Below are positions 7,875-15,693 of a stretch of DNA of 64,000 nucleotides, piece by piece. This DNA is from Calidihabitans tengchongensis. Its GTDB lineage: Bacteria; Sysuimicrobiota; Sysuimicrobiia; Sysuimicrobiales; Kaftiobacteriaceae. The number at the start of each line of letters is the position of its first letter. Positions within the stretch are counted from its first letter, which is position 1. The notes beneath the pieces are model-generated. The model worked only from the letters and a program-made list of their open reading frames with translations, was not told the DNA's origin and did not search any database. The stretch spans positions 3,824 through 67,823 of the forward strand of contig JAVKIE010000013.1 in NCBI GenBank assembly GCA_031459615.1. The letters run 5' to 3'. The position numbers and the translations under genes were made by a program.

Positions 7875-10469
7875 ATGGGGCGCCCCGCTGTGCGCATCCG
7901 CCGACGCACCTTCCTGACGACGACCGCCGCCGCCGGCGGCGTGCTGGCCGTCAGCCACCTCGTCCCCCGCGGGGTGACCGCGCTGGTGGCCCGGTCTCCG
8001 GAGGCGCCCGACCGGCCGGTGGAGGACTGGGTGCCCACCACCTGCTGGATCGGCAAGCAGGACTGCGGGATCCTGGCCCGGCGGATCGGTGGTCGTGTCG
8101 TGAAGCTCGAAGGCCACCCGGGGCACCCCCTCAACGTGGGCACCCTCTGCCCCAAGGGTGTCGCCCAGATCATCGCGCTGTATGACCCTCACCGGGTGAA
8201 GACACCGCTCATCCGGACCAACGGCAAGGGCCAGCCCGGCCAGTGGCGTCAGGCCTCCTGGGATGAGGCCCTGGATCTGGTGGCCCGGCGGATCCGGGAG
8301 GCGCGGGCGAAGGATCCGCGGCTGGTGGTCTGGCAGAAGGGACGCAGCAAGGGTAAGGCCTTCTACGACGAGGCCTTTGTCAAGGCCTGCGGCGCCACCA
8401 AGCTGCACCACGGCGCCTTCTGTTCCGACGCTGGCTACCGGGCCGGCGAGTACACCGTGGGCATCTCAGGGGTGCTGCACCCCGACTTCCGCTACACCCG
8501 CTACCTGCTGGCTTGGGGGTGGAACGGCACCAACGCCGGCGGAAACCAGCTGTGCTGGATTACCTGGCCGCAGCAAATGGTCGCCGCGCGGGAACGGGGC
8601 ATGAAGATCGTGGTCATCGACCCGCGCCTGCGGGGGATGGGGCCGTTCGCCGACGAGTGGCTGCCCATCCGCCCCGGCACCGATCTGGCCCTGGCCCTGG
8701 CCCTGTGTCACGAACTCGTCCGCCAGGGTACCGTGGACCGGGAGTACCTGGCCCGCTACACCAACGCCCCCTTCCTGGTGGGGCCGGACGGCTTCTTCGT
8801 GCGCGTGGGCGGGAAGGAGCAGATCTGGGACCGCCGCCACGGCCGGCCCCGCCCCGCCGACAGCCCCGATGCCGACCCGGCCCTGGACGGCGAATTCACG
8901 GTGGGCGGGGTTCGCGCGCGGCCAGCGTTTGCGGTGTTCGCCGAGCACCTCAGCCGCTACACCCCCGAGTGGGCCGCCCAGGTCTGCGGCGTTCCGGCCG
9001 AGGCCATCCGGCGGGTGGCCCGGGAGCTGGGAGAGGAAGCCCGCATCGGCAGCACCGCCGTGGTGGACGGCGTGACCTTGCCGTACCGGCCGGTGGCCAT
9101 CATGGCCTACCACGTGGCCCAGCAGGAGCTGGGGTTTCAGGCGGTGCGGGCCATGATCACCCTGATGATGCTGCTGGGCGCGGTCGGCGCTGTGGGCGGG
9201 CAGCGGTTTGACGTGGGCGGGTGGAAGATCCACGAGAACTTTGACAAGCTCGAGCACATCGAAATCGCAGACCCTCCCTACAACATCTGGCTGAAGGACA
9301 GCCCGTACTTTCCCATCAACAGCAACAACTCAGCGGTGGTGGCGAAGGTCCTGCAGGACCCCGACCGCTACGGCGTGCGGGAACGGCCCGAGGTCCTCCT
9401 GGTGCATATGTCCAATCCTCTGGTGGCCTTCGCCTCCCAGCCCGACATCCTGGAAGGATTCAAAAAGATCCCCTTCGTGGCGGTCATCGACCCCTGGCTG
9501 TCGGAGACGGCCGACTACCTGGCCGACGTGATCCTGCCGGCGGCCACCCTGGAGAAATATGAGGGGCCGAGTCAGGCCAACAACCAGTACCTGGACGGGG
9601 TGGCCATGCGGCTGCCCGTCATGGCTCCGCTGTTTCAGTCCCGGGGGGACATTGACATCTACCTGGACCTGTGCGAGCGGGCGGGCATTCTCTATGGACC
9701 AGGGGGGTACCTCGACCGTCTCAACGAGGCACTCCACCTCACCGATCCCTACCGCCTGCCCCTGGACCGCAAGCCGACGGTGCGGGAGATCGTTGACCGC
9801 TGGGCGCGGTCTCAGGGAATCGCGGAGGGCGTGGCCTTCTTCGAGAAAAACGGGGTGAAGGTGAAGGGACCCGTCCCGCCCGCGAAGGCATACGGGTATG
9901 CTGCCTCCCCGCCGTTCGGCGGGGTCCGCCACCGGCTGTACGGCGAAGGCCTGCTGCGCTACCGCGCGCAGATGCAGGCCCGGGGCGTCCCGGAACTGTA
10001 CTGGCGGGATTACACCCCTCTGCCCACCTGGCGCGCGCCGACCATGGACGGATCGCCCGCCGCCTACGACCTGTACCTGATCAGCTACAAGATGATTGAG
10101 TTCAAGCAGTCCCGCAGCAGCTTCATCCCCCTCCTGGCCGAGCTGGCTCCCCGGCAGCGGCTGGACATCAACGCCCGGACGGCGCGGGAGCGGGGGATCC
10201 GGGACGGGGATGAGGTGTGGGTGGAGTCCCACAACGCCCTGACCGGTGAAACCCGGCGGGTCCGGGTGCGGGCCCACCTCACCGAGGCCATCCGACCCGA
10301 CACGGTGGGCATGCCCCACCACTACGGCCTGTGGACTCACCCGTGGGCGACAGGACAGGGTCCCACGCCCAACGCCCTGTTCTTTACCGGCGAGGGGTAC
10401 GTGGCCAACACGGCCGACCAGTCCTTCCACGTGAAGGTGCGCGTCTGGCGGGCGGAGGAGGGCCGCTGA
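7875..10469 (+). CDS. Tat-exported molybdopterin oxidoreductase, DMSO reductase family
   Basis: Catalytic subunit of 864 residues, expected to bind Mo-bisPGD. A twin-arginine signal RRRTFLTTTAAAGG starts at residue 9. The N-terminal cluster site has C57, C64 and C92 (CPKG) but G60 where the second Cys of C-x2-C-x3-C normally sits. C183 in HGAFCSDAGY is the best Mo-ligand candidate. The rest shows SWDEALDLVARRI, the IDPRL pocket and a C-terminal dinucleotide-binding domain (GMPHHYGLW). With the following FeS and NrfD-type genes it forms a three-subunit enzyme. The CWIGKQDCG pattern resembles what I recall of phenylacetyl-CoA:acceptor oxidoreductase-like proteins (PadB), but I cannot verify this; polysulfide, tetrathionate or other substrates remain possible. 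Confidence 0.88.
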   Translation: MGRPAVRIRRRTFLTTTAAAGGVLAVSHLVPRGVTALVARSPEAPDRPVEDWVPTTCWIGKQDCGILARRIGGRVVKLEGHPGHPLNVGTLCPKGVAQIIALYDPHRVKTPLIRTNGKGQPGQWRQASWDEALDLVARRIREARAKDPRLVVWQKGRSKGKAFYDEAFVKACGATKLHHGAFCSDAGYRAGEYTVGISGVLHPDFRYTRYLLAWGWNGTNAGGNQLCWITWPQQMVAARERGMKIVVIDPRLRGMGPFADEWLPIRPGTDLALALALCHELVRQGTVDREYLARYTNAPFLVGPDGFFVRVGGKEQIWDRRHGRPRPADSPDADPALDGEFTVGGVRARPAFAVFAEHLSRYTPEWAAQVCGVPAEAIRRVARELGEEARIGSTAVVDGVTLPYRPVAIMAYHVAQQELGFQAVRAMITLMMLLGAVGAVGGQRFDVGGWKIHENFDKLEHIEIADPPYNIWLKDSPYFPINSNNSAVVAKVLQDPDRYGVRERPEVLLVHMSNPLVAFASQPDILEGFKKIPFVAVIDPWLSETADYLADVILPAATLEKYEGPSQANNQYLDGVAMRLPVMAPLFQSRGDIDIYLDLCERAGILYGPGGYLDRLNEALHLTDPYRLPLDRKPTVREIVDRWARSQGIAEGVAFFEKNGVKVKGPVPPAKAYGYAASPPFGGVRHRLYGEGLLRYRAQMQARGVPELYWRDYTPLPTWRAPTMDGSPAAYDLYLISYKMIEFKQSRSSFIPLLAELAPRQRLDINARTARERGIRDGDEVWVESHNALTGETRRVRVRAHLTEAIRPDTVGMPHHYGLWTHPWATGQGPTPNALFFTGEGYVANTADQSFHVKVRVWRAEEGR

Positions 10470-11218
10470 TGCCGCGGTACGCCATGGTCATCGACCTGGA
10501 CCGGTGCACCGGCTGCCGGGCGTGCATGGAGGCCTGCAAGGTCGAGAACAACACTCCCCAGGCCCACTTCTGGATGTACGTCTTCCGGTTTGAGGAAGGG
10601 GAGTTCCCCAACACCCGGGTGTGGTTTCTGCCGCGGCCGTGCATGCACTGCGACAACGCTCCCTGCGTGAAGGTGTGCCCCGTGGGCGCGCGCTACAAGC
10701 GGCCGGACGGCCTGGTGGCCACCGACTTCGACCGCTGCATCGGCTGCCGCTACTGCGAGGTGGCGTGCCCGTACGGGGTCAATTACTTCAACTGGAAGAA
10801 GCCCGACCGCAACCAGTACCTGGACTGGCTGGACCGAGAGGCGGCGGAGGTTCTGGCTCCCTACACCGGCGGGGCCGCGCCCCCCTACCGGAACCCCGAC
10901 CTGGATCGTGCCTACGGACCGGAGCGGCGCCGCATTGCCGGCGGCGGCCACCTCAAGGGCGTCATCGAAAAGTGCACCTTCTGCGTGCACCGGATTGAGC
11001 GCGGCCAGCAGCCGGCCTGCGTCGCCAACTGCCCGCTGTTCGCCCTGCACTTCGGCGACCTGGACGATCCCCACAGCCGGGTCGCCCAGCTGCTGCGGCG
11101 GCGGCCCCACTTCCGGTTGCTGGAGGAGGCGGGTACGCAGCCGCGGGTGTACTACCTGGGGGGCAAGCCGCCGGGGGAGGAAACCCGGCAGATCGAGACC
11201 GTCCGGGCACGGGAGTAG
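10469..11218 (+). CDS. Four-cluster ferredoxin subunit (PsrB/NrfC type) of the Mo enzyme
   Basis: Electron-transfer subunit of 249 residues that wires the catalytic subunit to the membrane anchor. Four [4Fe-4S] sites are visible: CTGCRACMEAC, CMHCDNAPCVKVCP, CIGCRYCEVACP, and CTFC paired with a later CVANCP. It lacks a signal peptide, so it is presumably carried across by the Tat signal of its partner. The ATG shares a base with the previous stop. C-terminal YYLGGKPPGE tail is typical of the family. Confidence 0.9.
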   Translation: MPRYAMVIDLDRCTGCRACMEACKVENNTPQAHFWMYVFRFEEGEFPNTRVWFLPRPCMHCDNAPCVKVCPVGARYKRPDGLVATDFDRCIGCRYCEVACPYGVNYFNWKKPDRNQYLDWLDREAAEVLAPYTGGAAPPYRNPDLDRAYGPERRRIAGGGHLKGVIEKCTFCVHRIERGQQPACVANCPLFALHFGDLDDPHSRVAQLLRRRPHFRLLEEAGTQPRVYYLGGKPPGEETRQIETVRARE

Positions 11219-11221
11219 ACT

Positions 11222-12529
11222 ATGGAGGTGCGCGCGCGCCAGATCCAGGTCCCGTACGGGGTGGGGCGCTTCTCACCGGCCACCCTGGTCCTCGTCGCCC
11301 TCCTGCTGGCGGTGATCGCCAGAGGCCTGTACGCCCTCTACGTCCAGCTCACGGAAGGATTGGTGGTCACCGGCCTGCGCGACGTCGGAACCATGGGCGG
11401 GTCCACCTGGGGGCTGTACATTGCCTTTGACGTCTACTTCGTCGGCGTCAGCTTCGCCGGGATCAGCACCGCCGCCCTGGTGCGGCTGCTGAACCTGCAG
11501 CACCTGCGGGCAGTCTCGCGGATGGCGGAGGTCCTGACCATCGTCTCTCTGGTCCTGGCGGCGTTCAGCGTGCTGCCGGACCTGGGCCAGCCCCTGCGGG
11601 GGATTGTGCACCTGCTGAAGTACGCCCGGCCCCAGTCGCCCTTCTTCGGGACGTTCACCATGGTCATCGCCGGCTACCTCTTTGCCAGCCTGGTGTACTT
11701 CTTCCTGGACGGGCGCCGGGACGCCGCCCTGCTGGCCCGGATCCCCGGGCGGCTGCAGTGGTTCTACCGCCTGTGGGCGGCCGGCTACCGGGGGACGCCG
11801 GCAGAACGGGAGCGGCACCACCGGGTCAGCTTCTGGCTGTCGCTGGCCATCCTCCCCATGCTGGTGATCGCCCACTCCACCCTGGGGTTCGTCTTCGGCC
11901 TGCAGGTGGGTCGACCGGGGTGGTTCAGCGCCCTGCAGGCGCCGGCGTTCGTCATCCTGGCCGGGGTGTCGGGCGTGGGGCTGCTGATCGTGGTGGCGGC
12001 CGTGGCCCGCCGAACCCTCGGGGCGCAGGATCGGCTGACTCCGGACGTGTTCCGCTGGCTGGGAAACTTCCTGATGGTGCTCACGGCGGCCTATATGTAC
12101 TTCATGCTGGTGGACTGGCTGACGGCCACCTACGCCGCCCCCAGCCACGAGCAGCGGGTCTCCCGGGCCATCTTCGTGGGCCCCTATGCGCGCGTCTACT
12201 GGGTGTCGGTGGCCTCCCTCCTGGCCGCGTTCTACCTGTTGCTGCGCCAGTTTTTGTCGGGCCAGAGCCGCATCGCGGTTCCGGTGGTCTCGGGAGTGCT
12301 GGTGAACATCGCCGCGGTGGGCAAGCGGTTCCTCATCGTGGTGCCCTCCCAGACTCACGGCGCCATGCTGCCGTATCCGCCCGGGGTATACGCGCCCTCG
12401 TGGGTCGAATACAGTATCCTGGGAGGCCTGGTGGCTCTGGGCGCGTTGATGTACGTCCTGTTCGCCAAGACGTTCCCCCTGATCGATCTGCCCGACGACT
12501 TTCGCGTGGAAGGGGTTCGACGACGGTGA
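11222..12529 (+). CDS. NrfD/PsrC-type membrane anchor, quinone-interacting
   Basis: Integral membrane protein of 435 residues with about ten helices, of the NrfD/PsrC superfamily that exchanges electrons between quinones and periplasmic FeS subunits. Helices alternate with family signatures such as WGLYIAFDVYFVGVSFAG, LLDxGQP-like LPDLGQPLRG and a C-terminal GVYAPSWVEYSIL. Lies 3 bp after the FeS gene and overlaps the next small gene by 4 bp. No haem ligands expected or obvious. Likely donor or acceptor is menaquinol/menaquinone given the Rieske type upstream. Confidence 0.9.
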   Translation: MEVRARQIQVPYGVGRFSPATLVLVALLLAVIARGLYALYVQLTEGLVVTGLRDVGTMGGSTWGLYIAFDVYFVGVSFAGISTAALVRLLNLQHLRAVSRMAEVLTIVSLVLAAFSVLPDLGQPLRGIVHLLKYARPQSPFFGTFTMVIAGYLFASLVYFFLDGRRDAALLARIPGRLQWFYRLWAAGYRGTPAERERHHRVSFWLSLAILPMLVIAHSTLGFVFGLQVGRPGWFSALQAPAFVILAGVSGVGLLIVVAAVARRTLGAQDRLTPDVFRWLGNFLMVLTAAYMYFMLVDWLTATYAAPSHEQRVSRAIFVGPYARVYWVSVASLLAAFYLLLRQFLSGQSRIAVPVVSGVLVNIAAVGKRFLIVVPSQTHGAMLPYPPGVYAPSWVEYSILGGLVALGALMYVLFAKTFPLIDLPDDFRVEGVRRR

Positions 12530-12759
12530 GAACGGTCATCGCCCGGTTGTTCGTGGCGGCGGGCCTGGCCGTGGCGGGGCTGAGTTTTGCATTGGCCCTC
12601 CCGGTGCGCCTGCCCGGTGCGGCGGCGATTCCCGCCGTGGCCGCCCCGATTCCCTACCTGCCGGCGGTGTTCATCGCGGGGATCATGCTGGTGTTCCTGG
12701 CCGCGGTGGTCTACGAGCTGCTGCCCGACCGCGAGCCCGAAGACCCGTGGCGGCGGTAG
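12526..12759 (+). CDS. Small two-helix membrane protein of the Mo-enzyme operon
   Basis: 77 residues with two hydrophobic helices (RLFVAAGLAVAGLSFALAL and YLPAVFIAGIMLVFLAAVVY) and an acidic-basic C-terminal tail LLPDREPEDPWRR. GTG start overlapping the NrfD-type gene as GTGA and 12 bp before the chaperone gene. I do not recognise a family; a small accessory subunit or assembly factor of the membrane complex is an inference from position. Confidence 0.7.
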   Translation: MRTVIARLFVAAGLAVAGLSFALALPVRLPGAAAIPAVAAPIPYLPAVFIAGIMLVFLAAVVYELLPDREPEDPWRR

Positions 12760-12771
12760 GGAGGAAAACCC

Positions 12772-13461
12772 ATGGGGGTGCCGGCGGTGGCCCGGGCGCG
12801 GGCCCGGGTGTACCAGGCACTGGCGCAGGCTCTTCAGCCTCCTGACGACAGTCGGCTGGCATCGCTGGCCGGCGCCCCAACCCTCCTGCGGCGGCGGGTC
12901 GCCGCGCTGGCAGGCCTGGCGCAGGGCGATCCCGCCTCCCGGCTGGTGCGCCTGCTGGAGGTCCTGGCCGACACGGATCTCCTGACCCTCCAGACCGTGT
13001 ACGTCCGGGTGTTCGGACTGGACGGATCAGGCGGCCGTCCTGCCTGTGAGTCGTACTACCGGTCGCGCTCTCCCGAAGACATCCCGCGGGTGCTGGCCGC
13101 CGTTGAGCGCGCCTACGCGGCTATGGGGGTGGCGGTGGATCCCGCGGGAGGGCTGCCCCCGGACCACCTGACCGTCGAACTGGAGTGTGCGGCCCTCCTG
13201 TGTGCCCACGAGGCGGCCGCGTGGCGGTCCCCCTCCGGGGCGGCGGAGGTGCTGGCCCGGGAGCAGCGGTTTCTCCGCGACCACCTGGGGGGGTGGCTTC
13301 CCGCCCTCGGCACTGACATTGCCCGGAGGGATCCGGTGGGAGTGTATGCCGGGATCGTTTCCTGCGCCGCCGACCTGGTGCGGCACGACCTGGCGTGGCT
13401 ACAGGTGCTGGTGCGCGCCGGAGCCGGCGGCTCCAGGGGCGAGGAGGGTGGGGAATCATGA
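12772..13461 (+). CDS. TorD/DmsD-family redox enzyme maturation chaperone
   Basis: Cytoplasmic all-helical protein of 229 residues. Members bind the Tat signal of a partner molybdoenzyme and hold it until cofactor insertion. Visible family traits are the early RARVYQALAQALQPP segment, YVRVFGLDGSGGRPACESYYRS (the Y..LF...G..P..PYES region) and LTVELECAALLCAHE (the LG-EL helix). A GGGAGGAAAA site precedes the ATG. Expected client is the Tat-tagged oxidoreductase encoded at 7875. Confidence 0.85.
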   Translation: MGVPAVARARARVYQALAQALQPPDDSRLASLAGAPTLLRRRVAALAGLAQGDPASRLVRLLEVLADTDLLTLQTVYVRVFGLDGSGGRPACESYYRSRSPEDIPRVLAAVERAYAAMGVAVDPAGGLPPDHLTVELECAALLCAHEAAAWRSPSGAAEVLAREQRFLRDHLGGWLPALGTDIARRDPVGVYAGIVSCAADLVRHDLAWLQVLVRAGAGGSRGEEGGES

Positions 13462-15044
13462 GCGGGGCCCGCACGGGCGCTGCGACCGTGGCGGTCTTTC
13501 TGTGCGACCACCTGCAGACCCGCTGGGCCCTGCCCGTCGAGGAGATCCGCCGGTGGGCTGCCACGGCGGCGCCGCCTGTCACACTCCAGGTGGTCAGGGG
13601 GCTGTGTGAGGCGCCGCGGGGCTTGCAGGAACATCTGGCCCGGAGCGGCGCCTCTCGGGCGGTGGTGGGGCTGTGCCGGCGGCCCGCCTCCCGGGCGGAC
13701 CTGCAGGCCGCGGTCCGACGGGCCGGGCTGGACCCCGCCGGGGTGGAGGTGGTGGACCTGGGTACCTACGCCGCACGGGCCCACCGCCCTCCGGATGCCG
13801 CCCGCAAGGCCGTGGTCCTGCTGGCCGGCGCGGCCGCGCGGGCCCGCGCATTCGCCGGGAGCCTCGCCCAGCAGCACGTGCCCGTCCCTCCCCGCACCCT
13901 CAGTCGCAGGTCCCTGCTGACCCTGTCGGTGCTGGAGTACCGGTACGTGCCGGCGGTCCGGGAGGATCTGTGTCGGGCGGAGGAGGGCTGCACCCTGTGC
14001 GAGTGGGCCTGCCCGCACCGGGCGCTGCAGGTGCAGGACGGGTCGGTTGCCCTGGACGCACTTCGCTGCACCGGCTGCGGGATCTGCGTGACCGCGTGTC
14101 CCCACGATGCCGTGCACCTGCCGGGGTGGATGGCCCACGAGGTGCACGCGCTGGCCGACGCACTGGCAGATGCCTCCGCCTCGTCCAGGCCGGCGGTCCT
14201 TGTCCTGTGCGCCCACGCAGACTCCCCCCTGCACGACCTGGTGCACCGCCGGGGTGGGTATCCCGCGCCGTGGATCCCCCTGGAGGTCCCCTGCGTCGAG
14301 ATGGTCTCCGGCGGATGGCTGTTGGCCCTGGTGAGCCGCGGCGTGGCGGTGGGGGTGCTGCCCTGTCCGGACAGGGCCGTCCCGGGCGAGCGCAGCCTGG
14401 TGCGGGGGAGGGTGGAGTTCTGCCGCGCGCTGCTGGAGCAGACGGGCCACCACCCGGAAGCGGTGCGTCTGCTGCCCCAAGATCCGGCCGCGCTGGCCGA
14501 GGCGCTGGAGGTCCGGCCGGAGGTCCGCCCGCCCCGGTCCTCTCCCCGGGAACCATTCAGGCACCTGGCGACCGGGCAGACGATCCTGCACCTGGTCGGC
14601 GGTGCGGCTCCCGACGTGACCCACCCCTTCTCTCCCCTGGGCGTGGTGGAGGTGAAGGACGGCTGCACGCTGTGCGGAGCGTGTGCCACCGCCTGTCCGA
14701 CCGACGCCCTTGCAGTGCACGCCGCCGAGGACCAGCTGTCCCTGACCTTTGATCCGGACCGGTGCGTGGCGTGCGGTCACTGCGTACCGGTCTGCCCCGA
14801 GCCGGGCGTGCTGCGGCTGCGGCAGACCACCAGCCCCGCAGCCCTGGCCGCCGGAAAGGTGCCGGTGGCCACCGACCGCGCTCCCCGGTGCGCACGCTGC
14901 CACCGGCCGATCGCACCGGCGGGCATGCTGCGCCGGATCGCCGCAGCCCTGGCGTCGCATCCGGAGACCGTGCAGGTGATCTCGCGGTACTGCGCGGACT
15001 GCCGCGGGCTGCCCGGAGCCGTCGATGGCCCTGTGGAGGCGTGA
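13458..15044 (+). CDS. Ferredoxin protein with an MvhD-like domain between two Fe-S modules
   Basis: Soluble 528-residue protein. Two ferredoxin motifs (CTLCEWACP near 178 and CTGCGICVTACP near 204) are followed by a segment around 245-345 resembling the hydrogenase/HdrA-partner MvhD domain (LVLCAHADS, VPCVEMVSGGWL, VGVLPCPD). Two further ferredoxin motifs (CTLCGACATACP near 403, CVACGHCVPVCP near 436) and a C-terminal CARCH...CADC pair that could bind zinc complete it. The N-terminal 150 residues match nothing I know. It overlaps the chaperone gene as ATGA, so it probably exchanges electrons with, or helps assemble, the Mo enzyme. Confidence 0.75.
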   Translation: MSGARTGAATVAVFLCDHLQTRWALPVEEIRRWAATAAPPVTLQVVRGLCEAPRGLQEHLARSGASRAVVGLCRRPASRADLQAAVRRAGLDPAGVEVVDLGTYAARAHRPPDAARKAVVLLAGAAARARAFAGSLAQQHVPVPPRTLSRRSLLTLSVLEYRYVPAVREDLCRAEEGCTLCEWACPHRALQVQDGSVALDALRCTGCGICVTACPHDAVHLPGWMAHEVHALADALADASASSRPAVLVLCAHADSPLHDLVHRRGGYPAPWIPLEVPCVEMVSGGWLLALVSRGVAVGVLPCPDRAVPGERSLVRGRVEFCRALLEQTGHHPEAVRLLPQDPAALAEALEVRPEVRPPRSSPREPFRHLATGQTILHLVGGAAPDVTHPFSPLGVVEVKDGCTLCGACATACPTDALAVHAAEDQLSLTFDPDRCVACGHCVPVCPEPGVLRLRQTTSPAALAAGKVPVATDRAPRCARCHRPIAPAGMLRRIAAALASHPETVQVISRYCADCRGLPGAVDGPVEA

Positions 15045-15693
15045 GCCGCCGACCGTTGGTGCGGGCAGAGATCCCCTGGTGGGGGTGGTTCTGGCCGGGG
15101 GGCGATCGGTCCGCATGGGGGCCGACAAGCGTGTCATGCGGATAGGCGGGCTGACGCTGCTGGAGCGGGCCCTGGGAGTGCTGCGGCCGCTGGTGGACGA
15201 TCTGATGGTGGTCACCCGAAACGAGACCGCGCAAACGACCTCCGCCCGGGTGGTGGCCGACGAGGTTAAGGAACGCGGCCCCCTGGCCGGTCTGTATACG
15301 GGTCTGCGGGCCGCCGGCCGAGGGCGGGTGCTGGTGATCCCGGTGGACATGCCGCTGCTGACCCCGGAAGTCCTGGCGCTGCTGGTTGCCGCGAGCCCCG
15401 GATGGCTGGTGACGGTCCCGCGCTGGCGCGGCCGCGTGGAGCCCCTGGTGGGCGTGTATGACGTCCGATGCGCGGGGGCCATGGAGCGCGCGCTGCGCCT
15501 GCCCGGGGGATCGGTGCAGGACTTCGTCAGGTCCATGGGCCCGGCGGTGCGCTTCGTGGAGGAGACCGAGGTGCGGGAGACCGGTGACCCGGAGGTCCTG
15601 TTCTTCAACGTCAACACCCCGGAGGACGCGCTGCGGGCCGAGCGCCTGCTGGCTTCGGCCCGGCGCGCTCCGGCGGGAGGGGAGGCGCCGTGA
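15025..15693 (+). CDS. mobA: MobA molybdenum cofactor guanylyltransferase
   Basis: Adds GMP to Mo-MPT to make the bis-guanine dinucleotide cofactor needed by DMSO reductase-family enzymes. The nucleotide-binding motif LAGGRSVRMGADK begins near residue 24, followed by the base-binding GPLAGLYTGL and the metal site VIPVDMPLL. 222 residues from the ATG at 15025, which overlaps the upstream gene by 20 bp; an in-frame GTG near 15079 is a shorter alternative. Its place behind the oxidoreductase cluster suggests a dedicated cofactor supply. Confidence 0.92.
   Translation: MALWRREPPTVGAGRDPLVGVVLAGGRSVRMGADKRVMRIGGLTLLERALGVLRPLVDDLMVVTRNETAQTTSARVVADEVKERGPLAGLYTGLRAAGRGRVLVIPVDMPLLTPEVLALLVAASPGWLVTVPRWRGRVEPLVGVYDVRCAGAMERALRLPGGSVQDFVRSMGPAVRFVEETEVRETGDPEVLFFNVNTPEDALRAERLLASARRAPAGGEAP

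Noticed and set aside
13113..15617. An 834-codon minus-strand open frame over the chaperone, ferredoxin and mobA genes
   Set aside because: Opposite strand has clear TorD, ferredoxin and MobA motifs; the antisense product has no recognisable domain.
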